Assembly: GCA_038143535.1 (NCBI GenBank)
Contig: JAYQMD010000001.1
Coordinates: 558,001-622,000, forward strand
Direction of reading: 5' to 3'
Source: UBA7446 sp038143535
GTDB taxonomy: Bacteria; Bacteroidota; Bacteroidia; Flavobacteriales; Flavobacteriaceae
DNA length: 64,000 nt
In this document: piece after piece, positions 1 through 7,752 of the stretch
Layout: every line of letters begins with the position of its first letter
Position numbering within the stretch: the first letter of the stretch is position 1
Notes under the pieces: generated by a model
Told to the model about the DNA's origin: nothing
What the model saw: the letters and a program-made list of their open reading frames with translations, nothing else
Databases searched by the model: none
Made by a program: the position numbers and the translations under genes

Positions 1-1354
1 TAATCGCTTGCTCCGCCTTTTCCCACAGTTTTGTATCGCCGATGTACTTCTCAGGTTTTTCGGGGTCACGTACCGATACTTGGGTCTTAAAATCGCTAAA
101 TCCTAGGGCATTAAATACGTAAAGTACCAAATCAATAACGCCCATAAACTCATCGTTGAGTTGTTCTGGGGTACAGAAAATATGCGCATCGTCTTGCGTA
201 AAACCGCGTACCCTTGTAAGGCCGTGCAACTCGCCACTTTGCTCGTAGCGGTAAACCGTTCCAAACTCGGCAAGTCTAATGGGCAGGTCACGGTAGCTCC
301 AAGGAGAGGCGTTGTAAATTTCGCAATGATGTGGACAATTCATGGGTTTGAGCAAGAATTCTTCTCCTTCTGCAGGGGTGTTTATGGGCTGAAAACTATC
401 GGCACCATATTTTTCATAGTGCCCCGAAGTCACATACAATTCTTTTTGCCCAATATGTGGCGTTACAACTTGTTCATAGCCCGCTTTGATTTGCGCTTTG
501 CGCAAAAACTGCTCGAGCCTTTCGCGCAGTGCTGCCCCTTTGGGCAGCCAAAGCGGCAGGCCTTGTCCTACTTTCTTGGAGAAGGTAAAAAGACCGAGTT
601 CAGCGCCCAGCTTGCGGTGGTCGCGTTTTTTTGCTTCTTCCAGCAGTTCGAGGTGTTCTGTCAGCAGTTTTTGCTTTGGAAAAGACACCCCGTAGATACG
701 GGTAAGCTGTTTGTTTTGTTCGTCACCACGCCAGTAGGCACCGGCGATATTGGTGAGTTTTACGGCCTTTATGATGCCGGTATTTGGAACATGTCCACCG
801 CGGCAGAGATCGGTAAAATCGTCGTGATCGCAAAAGGTGATGCTGCCATCATCTAGGTTTTCAATAAGTTCGGTTTTGTATTCGTTTCCTGCTACTTTAT
901 AAAACGAAAGGGCTTCGGCTTTCGCAACCGAGCGCAGGGAAAAGGCGTGTTTTCCTCTTGCGAGTTCAATCATCCGTCTTTCAATGGCAGGCAGGTCTTT
1001 TTCGGATATGCTGTGTTCACCCGGATCGATATCGTAATAGAAACCACTGTCAATGGCAGGACCTATGGTGAGTTTGATGCCGGGGTATAGCTGTTCTAGC
1101 GCTTGCGCCAAGAGGTGCGCACTGGAATGCCAAAACGCTTTTTTGCCTTCATCATTCGTCCAGGAATACAACACCAGCTCACCGTTTTCTTGAAGCGGAG
1201 TAGTGGTTTCTATGGTGGTTCCGTTATAGGACGCAGAGATCACCGCACGGGCAAGGCCCTCGCTTATGGATTGCGCTACCTCAAAGGGTGTACTGCCGAC
1301 AGGCATTTGCTTTATGGCCCCGTCGGGCAAACGTATGTCAATTGTTGTACTCAT
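1..1354 (-). CDS. thrS: Threonine--tRNA ligase, C-terminus beyond window
   Basis: Charges tRNA-Thr with threonine in the cytoplasm. About 451 residues are present; the last ~200 (rest of the catalytic core and the anticodon-binding domain) lie beyond base 1. From the ATG at 1354 the order is an N-terminal TGS domain (ITIRLPDG-like), the editing domain with its HSSAHLLAQAL motif and a later DLCRGGH stretch, then the class II core with MNCPHH, whose Cys is the usual zinc ligand, and the motif 2 stretch RVRGFTQDDAH. The ATG sits 7 bases after a strong promoter element, so it is the natural start. No disruption is seen in the visible part. Confidence 0.96.
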   Translation of the reverse strand, partial: MSTTIDIRLPDGAIKQMPVGSTPFEVAQSISEGLARAVISASYNGTTIETTTPLQENGELVLYSWTNDEGKKAFWHSSAHLLAQALEQLYPGIKLTIGPAIDSGFYYDIDPGEHSISEKDLPAIERRMIELARGKHAFSLRSVAKAEALSFYKVAGNEYKTELIENLDDGSITFCDHDDFTDLCRGGHVPNTGIIKAVKLTNIAGAYWRGDEQNKQLTRIYGVSFPKQKLLTEHLELLEEAKKRDHRKLGAELGLFTFSKKVGQGLPLWLPKGAALRERLEQFLRKAQIKAGYEQVVTPHIGQKELYVTSGHYEKYGADSFQPINTPAEGEEFLLKPMNCPHHCEIYNASPWSYRDLPIRLAEFGTVYRYEQSGELHGLTRVRGFTQDDAHIFCTPEQLNDEFMGVIDLVLYVFNALGFSDFKTQVSVRDPEKPEKYIGDTKLWEKAEQAI

Positions 1355-1361
1355 GGAACCG

Positions 1362-1391
1362 CAAAGATAAGCGGATTGTGGGAGAGGTCAA
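1362..1391 (-). promoter_or_regulatory. thrS promoter
   Basis: On the minus strand a TTG (1391-1389) is followed after 19 bases by TATCTTTG (1369-1362). This fits the Bacteroidota housekeeping sigma consensus TTTG / TAnnTTTG. The thrS ATG is 7 bases downstream, so the message should have almost no leader. Confidence 0.7.
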
Positions 1392-1432
1392 GTACTTTTT
1401 ATGGCTTAATCTATTTTTGCCTGTCTGGGGGC

Positions 1433-1651
1433 TTATTCTTCTCCAAAAAGCCCTTTGACCAACAGTCGGATACCCCAAAAACCGAGGGTAATTGAAGCAG
1501 CACACATCAATATGGCAATGCCCAAAACGGGAATATACATGGCGTGTTCTTGGTTTTTAAAGGCGGAAGTCAGTACGGTAGGACCTGTAAACGCCAACAA
1601 GACGGCGTATGCCATAGCACGAAGACCGCGAAAGAGGTTTCTTTTGTTCAT
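1433..1651 (-). CDS. Small membrane protein, DUF6095-like
   Basis: A 72-residue protein with two predicted transmembrane helices (about residues 10-30 and 40-62) joined by a short loop, ending in a short acidic tail. Length, two-helix layout and the position next to thrS match the flavobacterial DUF6095 family as I remember it; its function is unknown. It starts 2 bases after the stop of the DUF4249 lipoprotein gene, so it is probably the last gene of the receptor operon. The family name is from memory, not from a search. Confidence 0.7.
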   Translation of the reverse strand: MNKRNLFRGLRAMAYAVLLAFTGPTVLTSAFKNQEHAMYIPVLGIAILMCAASITLGFWGIRLLVKGLFGEE

Positions 1652-1653
1652 GA

Positions 1654-2451
1654 TTATTCTTCTACGGCTGTAAAGATAATACTATCGCGTTCCACCACCC
1701 TAAAATAGCCTAGCGGAAAGTCATTGCTGTTGGTGGTGTTTTGGATGTTGCCAACTAGGGTGGACTTGGCCGTTGCAAAGGGGCCGCCACCGTCTTGTCC
1801 GGCGTGGGATATCAAGATTTGCATATAGGTATAAAAATCCTTGTCTACCCCCATGAGGTAAACGGGTGTTGGGGTGTTTTTCGGAAAATATTTGTCGTAG
1901 AAAAATGAAAAACTAATTTGATTGCCGTTATAAAACACATCTCGTGTGACAAACAGGTTGTTATACCCAAAATCCATGAGGTAGTAGTTGGCTTCTTCGG
2001 GCCTGTCGGTAAGCGTAACGATCGCTTCAACTTGGTCGCCAGAAATAAGCGTATTTTCGCCTTGCACCACATTGTCAAGTGGGGTTGACAGCACCAACGA
2101 TGCTGTGGCGGAGTAGGTAGCGTTATCAACCCTAAGGGTGAGTGTGAAGCTGTCGGTTTCATTTATGTCTACATTATAGACATGGTAATGCCCGGGCGCG
2201 TTTTCTTGCGCTGTTAGCACGGCATTGGGTGTTTGGAGTGAAACCGTTGCATTGGATACTAAAGGCACTCGCTCGTCGTAGTAGTCGGTTGTTCGGGACA
2301 GAATCACTTCTAGGGTTCCCGAAGGTTCGTTGAGGTTGCGCCACAGCATGGCGTCTATCACCAATTTGTTTTCAGCTGCTGGCAGCTTCACAGCTATGGG
2401 GTCTTCACAGCCCATCATTACCAATCCCAATACACATATTATTTTTTTCAT
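1654..2451 (-). CDS. DUF4249 family lipoprotein
   Basis: A 265-residue protein with a lipoprotein signal: a short hydrophobic N-terminus ending in MMGC, so Cys15 would be lipidated. The rest is beta-rich with an LVIDAML strand early in the mature protein, typical of DUF4249 proteins, which are usually encoded directly after a TonB-dependent receptor. The start ATG shares one base with the receptor stop (TGATG), which implies translational coupling. It is probably a surface or periplasmic partner of the receptor, by analogy with SusD-like partners; the ligand is unknown. Confidence 0.85.
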   Translation of the reverse strand: MKKIICVLGLVMMGCEDPIAVKLPAAENKLVIDAMLWRNLNEPSGTLEVILSRTTDYYDERVPLVSNATVSLQTPNAVLTAQENAPGHYHVYNVDINETDSFTLTLRVDNATYSATASLVLSTPLDNVVQGENTLISGDQVEAIVTLTDRPEEANYYLMDFGYNNLFVTRDVFYNGNQISFSFFYDKYFPKNTPTPVYLMGVDKDFYTYMQILISHAGQDGGGPFATAKSTLVGNIQNTTNSNDFPLGYFRVVERDSIIFTAVEE

Positions 2452-4796
2452 CAGAAGCGTATGTTATAGGTTACAGAAGGGATGATACCGAAAATGGAGA
2501 GCTTATAGGCTTGGTTTTTTCCTGTTTCGGGATCTTGTTTAAAGCTGATGGTAGCGGCATTTCTACGGTTATAGATATTGTAGATGCCAAACACCCAATT
2601 GCCTTTTATTTTTTTATCTTGTTGTTTTTCCGGGGTAAGTGTTGCGGCAATGTCTATGCGGTGGTAGGTGGGCAATCGCTGTCCGTTGCGTTGTCCAAAG
2701 CTCGGCACACGGGTTCCCATAAATTCATACTGCCCAAGCGGATAGGTAATGGGTTGGCCCGTTTGCAGTATCGCATTGGCATCCCACTTCCATTTTTTAC
2801 TGTGCTTATAGCTTAGGTTTAAGCTCAAGTCATGGGTTTTGTCATAGGCCGATCGGTACCAATTGCCTTGGTTGATGCCGGGCTCGTTGGTTTGCTGCCC
2901 GGGCGTTTTTTGTTCGGCGCGCGACCAGGTATAACCCGCCATCCCAGTGACTTTTCCTTGTGTTTTTTTGAACAAGACTTCCAGGCCGTAGGCTTTTGCG
3001 GTACCGGGCAGGAGTATTTGCTCTATGGCTTCATTGGCAACCAATTCTGCACCGTCTATATAGTCATACCTATTGCCCGTGTGTTTATAGAAAACTTCGG
3101 CTTCGAGTGAATTGCTGTTTTCACTTTCGGTTACATATCCCAACGCCCATTGGTCGGACTGTTGGGGTTTGAGGTAGCGCCCACTGGGTGTCCAAACGTC
3201 TAGGGGTGTGGGGGAGGTGGTGTTGGAAATAAGATGTAAATATTGATTTACACGCTGATAGCTCGCTTTCCACGCACTTCGTTCTTGGCGGTAGGCAAGG
3301 GTAACGCGCGGCTCTAAATTGGTATAGTGTTGCTTGCTTTCCGCTTTGCTGTAAAAACCAACGGCAGTCCCTTCTTTGTAGATGCCCAAGATTGGATTAT
3401 AGGTAAGGGGTTGGTTGTTGGCATATTCCAAAAGGCCCGATTGCGCCAAACGGTTAAACTGGTTGATACGCAGGCCGTAGTGCAGCGCCAATTTGGGCGA
3501 GATATCGTGTTTGGCACTCAGGTAAACGGAGCTCTCGGCGGCAAACTTATTTTGCAGTTGTTCGGTGTTAAATCCAGATGTGGGGGTTAGCGGCTGTATA
3601 TAGCCGGGGTTAAAGCTGTAGTAGGTGGCTTGCACCCCTGTTTCCAAGATGATTTTTTCGGATATGTTATAGCTTAAATCGTATTTGACATTAAAGTTCT
3701 GAATGCCCGAGTCCCAGTCAAAGCCGACAAAGTCCAGTGCGAGTCCGTAGTAGTAGTCGCTGTAAATGAGGGAGAGGTTCCCAAACACTTTGGGCGAAAA
3801 AATACGGTTCCAACGCAGGTTGACAACGGTATTGCCGTAGGTGTTTGTAAAGGTGTTATCAAAGGCCACCACATCACGTCCAAAATAGCCCGAAAGCAGC
3901 AGGCGATTTTTGTCGTTTAGGGGCAGCGTGATTTTAGTATTCAGATCATAGAAATACGCCAAGTTTGGTTGGTCAAAGGCTTTTAAGAATAGGTGGGCGT
4001 AGGTGCCCCTTCCGGCGAGAAGAAAAGAGCCTTTTCCAATCGGTCCTTCTAGCAAACCACGACTCGACACGGCACCTATACCGCCGTTGAACCGCAAGCG
4101 ATCTTTAGCGCCCTCTTTTTGGTCAATGCGCAGCACGGAAGATACCCTTCCCCCGTAGGCCGCCGGGATACCACCTTTATAGAGCTGGATGTCTTTGATG
4201 GCATCGGAGTTAAATACAGAGAAAAAGCCAAAGAGGTGGGAGGAATTAAATATGGTTGCCTCGTCTAGGAGGATAAGGTTTTGGTCGGCGCCACCACCAC
4301 GGACGTTAAACCCCGATGCGCCTTCGCCTGCGCTGCTTACGCCGGGCAGCAGTTGAATGGTTTTGAGTACGTCTGATTCGCCAAAGACAACAGGCGTTTG
4401 CTTGATGGTGTTGGCCGATAGGCGGTTGGTACTCATTTCGGGCGAACGCATCCGCAGGTGCTCAATGTTTTTTGTGACCACCACTTCGTCAAGTTCCTGA
4501 GTTTGTAGTGACAGGGTCACGTCCAAAACGCGGTTTTGGTCTAAGGTAATTTGGGATCGTTTGGTTATAAGCCCAATATTTTGATAGATGATTTGATAGG
4601 TACCCGCCGGAAGCGTAAGGGAATATACCCCATAGTTGTTGCTCACCGTTCCTAGCGAGGTACCTTCGGCATAGATGGTAACGCCCAGCAAGGTTTCTTG
4701 AGTGTCGGCAGCTGTTAACGTACCGCTAAGCGTGTAGGATTGCGCATAGGCGTTTAGTCCCGTGCACATCAATAGAATAGTGATGTAGCGTATCAA
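2451..4796 (-). CDS. TonB-dependent outer membrane receptor
   Basis: Energised outer-membrane uptake channel, 781 residues. A signal peptide ending near AYAQ is followed by a carboxypeptidase-like regulatory domain (about 20-105), a plug domain with FNVRGGGADQNLILLDEATIFN (about 165-190), then the 22-strand barrel ending in an aromatic residue (IRF). The start is TTG at 4796, since the nearby ATG runs straight into a stop and a TAnnTTTG element lies 11 bases upstream. It is coupled to the DUF4249 lipoprotein. The substrate cannot be deduced; no SusD, enzyme or metal-uptake gene is adjacent. Confidence 0.9.
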   Translation of the reverse strand: MIRYITILLMCTGLNAYAQSYTLSGTLTAADTQETLLGVTIYAEGTSLGTVSNNYGVYSLTLPAGTYQIIYQNIGLITKRSQITLDQNRVLDVTLSLQTQELDEVVVTKNIEHLRMRSPEMSTNRLSANTIKQTPVVFGESDVLKTIQLLPGVSSAGEGASGFNVRGGGADQNLILLDEATIFNSSHLFGFFSVFNSDAIKDIQLYKGGIPAAYGGRVSSVLRIDQKEGAKDRLRFNGGIGAVSSRGLLEGPIGKGSFLLAGRGTYAHLFLKAFDQPNLAYFYDLNTKITLPLNDKNRLLLSGYFGRDVVAFDNTFTNTYGNTVVNLRWNRIFSPKVFGNLSLIYSDYYYGLALDFVGFDWDSGIQNFNVKYDLSYNISEKIILETGVQATYYSFNPGYIQPLTPTSGFNTEQLQNKFAAESSVYLSAKHDISPKLALHYGLRINQFNRLAQSGLLEYANNQPLTYNPILGIYKEGTAVGFYSKAESKQHYTNLEPRVTLAYRQERSAWKASYQRVNQYLHLISNTTSPTPLDVWTPSGRYLKPQQSDQWALGYVTESENSNSLEAEVFYKHTGNRYDYIDGAELVANEAIEQILLPGTAKAYGLEVLFKKTQGKVTGMAGYTWSRAEQKTPGQQTNEPGINQGNWYRSAYDKTHDLSLNLSYKHSKKWKWDANAILQTGQPITYPLGQYEFMGTRVPSFGQRNGQRLPTYHRIDIAATLTPEKQQDKKIKGNWVFGIYNIYNRRNAATISFKQDPETGKNQAYKLSIFGIIPSVTYNIRF

Positions 4797-4807
4797 AGCA
4801 TTTTTTT

Positions 4808-4815
4808 CAAAGATA
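4808..4815 (-). promoter_or_regulatory. -7 element before the TonB receptor
   Basis: TATCTTTG on the minus strand lies in the 30-base gap after icd, with the TTG start of the receptor 11 bases downstream. No good -33 TTG is visible at 19-20 bases. It suggests the receptor operon has its own start in addition to any read-through from icd. Confidence 0.45.
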
Positions 4816-4826
4816 CGTAACCTAGT

Positions 4827-6056
4827 TTATGCAACTAATTCCTTGTCTAAATTTTCTTTGATGGCAGCGAGGAAGTCTTGCGTCGACAAATAGTCATCAC
4901 GGGTCATTTCTTCATTGTGAATAAGCATGGCGAGGTCTTTGGTCATTTGACCGCCTTCTACGGTTCGGATACACACCTCTTCGAGCGTGGTACAAAAATC
5001 GGCTAGGTCGCGGTTGGCATCCAGTTTGGCACGGTGTGCCAATCCACGGGTCCATGCAAAAATAGACGCAATGGGGTTGGTAGAAGTTTCTTTGCCTTGT
5101 TGGTGCTGGCAGAAGTGACGGGTCACGGTGCCATGTGCAGCTTCTGCTTCTAGGGTTTTGCCGTCTGGCGTAACCAGTGTTGAGGTCATCAATCCAAGCG
5201 AACCAAAGCCTTGGGCTACGGTATCGGATTGTACATCGCCGTCGTAGTTCTTGCACGCCCATACAAAGCCTCCGCTCCATTTCATAGCTGCGGCGACCAT
5301 ATCGTCGATAAGACGGTGTTCGTAAGTAATACCAAGGGCTTCAAACTGATCGATAAATTCGTTTTCAAATACTTCTTGGAAGATGTCTTTAAAACGGCCG
5401 TCATAGGCTTTCATAATGGTGTTTTTGGTAGACAGGTACAGGGGCCATCTTTTACTGATTGCACGGTTCATACACGAACGGGCAAATCCGTAAATGGATG
5501 AGTCGATATTGTACATGCTCATGGCCACGCCACCTTCTTGGAAGTCGTATACATCCCATGTTTTTGCAGCACTGCCATTTTCGGGTGTAAAGGTCATGGT
5601 GAGTTTCCCTTTGCCTTTGATTACGGTATCGGTAGCACGGTACTGATCGCCAAAAGCATGACGGCCAATGCAAATGGGTTGTGTCCATCCTTGCACATAG
5701 CGGGGTACATTGCTCATGATGATGGGCTCGCGGAATACGGTTCCCCCTACAATATTACGGATGGTACCGTTGGGTGAGCGCCACATTTCTTTTAGGTCAA
5801 ACTCTTCTACGCGGTTTTCGTCTGGTGTGATGGTGGCACACTTGATGCCCACATTGTATTTTTTTATGGCTTCCGCAGCATCGATGGTAATTTGATCGTT
5901 GGTGGCATCACGGGAAGTAACGCTCAGGTCATAGTATAGCAATTCGATGTCGAGGTAGGGAAGGATAAGTTGTTGTTTGATGAAATCCCAAATGATACGC
6001 GTCATTTCATCTCCGTCCATTTCTACTACTGGTTTTACTACATGGATTTTAGCCAT
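4827..6056 (-). CDS. icd: NADP-dependent isocitrate dehydrogenase, eukaryotic type
   Basis: Oxidative decarboxylation of isocitrate to 2-oxoglutarate in the TCA cycle, making NADPH. The 409-residue chain opens with HVVKPVVEMDGDEMTRIIWDF and contains STKNTIMKAYDGRFKD and SDTVAQGFGSLGLMTS. This is the homodimeric subfamily II form shared with mitochondria, not the E. coli-type enzyme. No lesions are seen. It has a good promoter of its own (6077-6107), and its stop is 30 bases before the TonB receptor start. Confidence 0.96.
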   Translation of the reverse strand: MAKIHVVKPVVEMDGDEMTRIIWDFIKQQLILPYLDIELLYYDLSVTSRDATNDQITIDAAEAIKKYNVGIKCATITPDENRVEEFDLKEMWRSPNGTIRNIVGGTVFREPIIMSNVPRYVQGWTQPICIGRHAFGDQYRATDTVIKGKGKLTMTFTPENGSAAKTWDVYDFQEGGVAMSMYNIDSSIYGFARSCMNRAISKRWPLYLSTKNTIMKAYDGRFKDIFQEVFENEFIDQFEALGITYEHRLIDDMVAAAMKWSGGFVWACKNYDGDVQSDTVAQGFGSLGLMTSTLVTPDGKTLEAEAAHGTVTRHFCQHQQGKETSTNPIASIFAWTRGLAHRAKLDANRDLADFCTTLEEVCIRTVEGGQMTKDLAMLIHNEEMTRDDYLSTQDFLAAIKENLDKELVA

Positions 6057-6076
6057 AGTTGTTTATTTGATGGCCG

Positions 6077-6107
6077 CAAATATACTACTGTGTTGGTGAA
6101 TAGGCAA
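6077..6107 (-). promoter_or_regulatory. icd promoter
   Basis: On the minus strand TTG (6107-6105), 20 bases, then TATATTTG (6084-6077), matching the Bacteroidota consensus. The icd ATG is 20 bases further. The -33 TTG lies inside the dispersed repeat at 6099-6133. Confidence 0.7.
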
Positions 6108-6133
6108 TAGGGCGTGGGTAATAGTGAATTGCG
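6099..6133 (+). repeat. Dispersed intergenic repeat, copy 1
   Basis: Begins GAATAGGCAATAG and continues through cgtgg and taatag. About 26 of 31 bases match the copy at 7535-7566 upstream of trmD, in the same orientation relative to its downstream minus-strand gene. It is followed by further GAATTG-type degenerate units up to about 6155. Confidence 0.55.
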
Positions 6134-6237
6134 AATTGGTGATTTATAAATGGCACATGCAGTAATTACGAAATGATTAAAGGATAGTCCCATAAATTGC
6201 GAATTTTAGCTTGACACTGCACACGTAAATAAAAGGG

Positions 6238-6273
6238 AATAAAAAAACTGCAAACCGAAAACGACCTGCAGTT
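6238..6273 (-). terminator. rplS terminator
   Basis: On the minus strand AACTGCA (6273-6267) pairs with TGCAGTT (6252-6246) around a 14-base loop that can pair further, followed at once by a run of T (6247-6241). It lies about 29 bases after the rplS stop. Confidence 0.65.
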
Positions 6274-6301
6274 ATATTTTTTTGCTTTGCAAGCGTATCT
6301 G

Positions 6302-6646
6302 CTAACGCTCTTTGATACGTGCTTTTTTACCGGTGAGGTCACGGAAGTAGTAAATTCGTGAGCGACGTACTTTACCGCGTGCGTTCACTTCTATTTTTTG
6401 TATGCCGGGTAGGTTTACGGGGAATATACGTTCCACGCCTACGGTTCCTGACATTTTGCGGATGGTAAAGGTCTTGGTAGCACCACTTCCTTTAATTTGA
6501 ATCACGACACCCTTAAAAAACTGGGTACGTACTTTTGACCCTTCTCGGATTTCGTAATAAACGGTTATGGTATCTCCAGCTTGAAAGCTTGGCAATTCTT
6601 TTTTCGGTACAAATTCGTCCTGTACGTATTGTAGTAATGCCTCCAT
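6302..6646 (-). CDS. rplS: 50S ribosomal protein L19
   Basis: A large-subunit protein at the 30S-50S interface. The 114-residue length is normal. The sequence holds the typical FQAGDTITVYYEIREG, RTQFFKGVVIQI, TFTIRKMS and KVRRSRIYYFRDLTGKKARIKER stretches. It lies downstream of trmD, a gene order common in bacteria, but the 200-base gap with a textbook promoter shows it also has its own transcript, closed by a terminator at 6238-6273. Confidence 0.97.
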   Translation of the reverse strand: MEALLQYVQDEFVPKKELPSFQAGDTITVYYEIREGSKVRTQFFKGVVIQIKGSGATKTFTIRKMSGTVGVERIFPVNLPGIQKIEVNARGKVRRSRIYYFRDLTGKKARIKER

Positions 6647-6711
6647 GTTGTTGGTTTTAAATGAGAGCTAGGAAACATATACGGACCTCGCCAGCGGTTT
6701 CAAAGCGGAGA

Positions 6712-6741
6712 CAAATATAATTCATATCCTTTAGTTCACAA
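6712..6741 (-). promoter_or_regulatory. rplS promoter
   Basis: On the minus strand TTG (6741-6739), 19 bases, then TATATTTG (6719-6712). Both elements and their spacing match the Bacteroidota consensus. The predicted transcript has a leader of about 60 bases before the L19 ATG. Confidence 0.75.
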
Positions 6742-6846
6742 AAAATAAATGCTGCCGATTCATTTTTAGGAAAAAAGTTCGCCTTACAGTTGTTTTTACT
6801 CTTGCAAAGAAGTGTCTAAGTTACAACAACGAGCATAACCGAGATT

Positions 6847-7521
6847 TTAATCCAACAAATCTGGTCTTTTGTTCCGGGTGTTTTTAAGCGCCTGTTCTTC
6901 GCGCCAAGCATCTACCTTGGGTGAGTTACCCGATGTCAGTATATCAGGCACCTTTTGGCCTTTGTAGTCCGCAGGACGGGTGTAAACCGGCGGCGCGAGA
7001 AGCCCATCTTGAAAAGAGTCGGTTAGGGCAGAGGTCTCGTTGCCCAATACCCCGGGAATCAGCCGTATCAGGCTGTCACAGAGTACGGCAGCTGCCAATT
7101 CACCTCCAGAAAGTACGTAGTCACCTATGGAAATTTCATGCGTTACAAACATATCCCGTGCCCGTTGGTCAATGCCTTTGTAGTGTCCACAGAGAACAAT
7201 AATATTTTTAAGCAGCGATAATGAATTGGCCATCCCTTGGTTGAGTACATCGCCATCGGGTGTCATATAAATTACGGCATCGTAGTCACGTAATTCTTTA
7301 AGTTCGCTGATGCATTTGTCAATGGGGGCTACCATCAACACCATGCCCGCGCCTCCACCATAGGGGTAGTCATCTACTTGCTTGTAGTTGTTAGTGGTAT
7401 AGTCCCTTAGGTTATGGAAATGCACTTCCACCAAACCCCCTTCTTGCGCGCGTTTCATGATAGAACTGTCAAAAGGGCTGTGCAAGAGTTCGGGAATTAC
7501 GCTGATGATGTCTATTCTCAT
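6847..7521 (-). CDS. trmD: tRNA (guanine(37)-N1)-methyltransferase
   Basis: Methylates N1 of G37 in tRNAs to prevent +1 frameshifting; a SPOUT-class trefoil-knot enzyme. The diagnostic stretches DDYPYGGGAGMV, YMTPDGDVLNQ, LCGHYKGIDQRA and IGDYVLSGGELAA are present. A longer reading frame opens at 7545, but the family begins at MRIDIISVIPELL, so I chose the ATG at 7521 (224 residues). The region upstream is full of repeats, and only a weak promoter-like TATCTTTA is seen close to the start. Confidence 0.94.
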   Translation of the reverse strand: MRIDIISVIPELLHSPFDSSIMKRAQEGGLVEVHFHNLRDYTTNNYKQVDDYPYGGGAGMVLMVAPIDKCISELKELRDYDAVIYMTPDGDVLNQGMANSLSLLKNIIVLCGHYKGIDQRARDMFVTHEISIGDYVLSGGELAAAVLCDSLIRLIPGVLGNETSALTDSFQDGLLAPPVYTRPADYKGQKVPDILTSGNSPKVDAWREEQALKNTRNKRPDLLD

Positions 7522-7534
7522 GGGGTAAAGATAG

Positions 7535-7566
7535 GGAATAGGCAATAGTTCGTGGTTAATAGCGAA
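7535..7566 (+). repeat. Dispersed intergenic repeat, copy 2
   Basis: Begins GAATAGGCAATAG and ends near TAATAGCGAAT. It matches the copy at 6099-6133 upstream of icd with about five mismatches. It runs on into more degenerate (g)aatagttaatag units. Confidence 0.55.
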
Positions 7567-7589
7567 TAGTTAATAGTTGGCTGAGTGCA

Positions 7590-7660
7590 CCCCTGAGGAC
7601 ACTGAGGACACTGAGCCTCTCGAAGTGTCGAAGTGCCGAATTGCTGAATTGCTGAAGTGG
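7590..7660. repeat. Short tandem repeats and a REP-like palindrome
   Basis: Two exact copies of the 9-mer GAGGACACT (7595-7612) overlap an inverted repeat GACACT / AGTGTC (7607-7612 and 7624-7629). The loop core GAGCCTCTCGA resembles the CTGAGCCTGTCGAAG core of REP-like elements found in many bacteria. It is followed by five degenerate 8-9-mers (gaagtgtc, gaagtgcc, gaattgct, gaattgct, gaagtggg). Confidence 0.5.
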
Positions 7661-7683
7661 GTCACGGGCTAACTGCGTCAGAG

Positions 7684-7713
7684 AAAAAAAGGTGATGGAA
7701 AATTTCCACCACC
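7684..7713 (-). terminator. htrA terminator
   Basis: On the minus strand an 11-base stem (7713-7703 with 7701-7691, one G-U pair in RNA) is followed directly by seven T (7690-7684). It lies 40 bases after the protease stop codon. Confidence 0.75.
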
Positions 7714-7752
7714 TCCAAAATTTGAAATAAGCTCAACCAGACCCCAAAGACT

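Noticed and set aside
161..856. 231-codon open frame on the plus strand
   Set aside because: It runs antisense to thrS, whose conserved motifs are on the minus strand. Its product shows no recognisable family.
7522..7545. Earlier ATG of trmD at 7545
   Set aside because: The eight extra residues do not resemble the family, and the codons lie in repeat-derived sequence; MRIDII at 7521 is the usual start.
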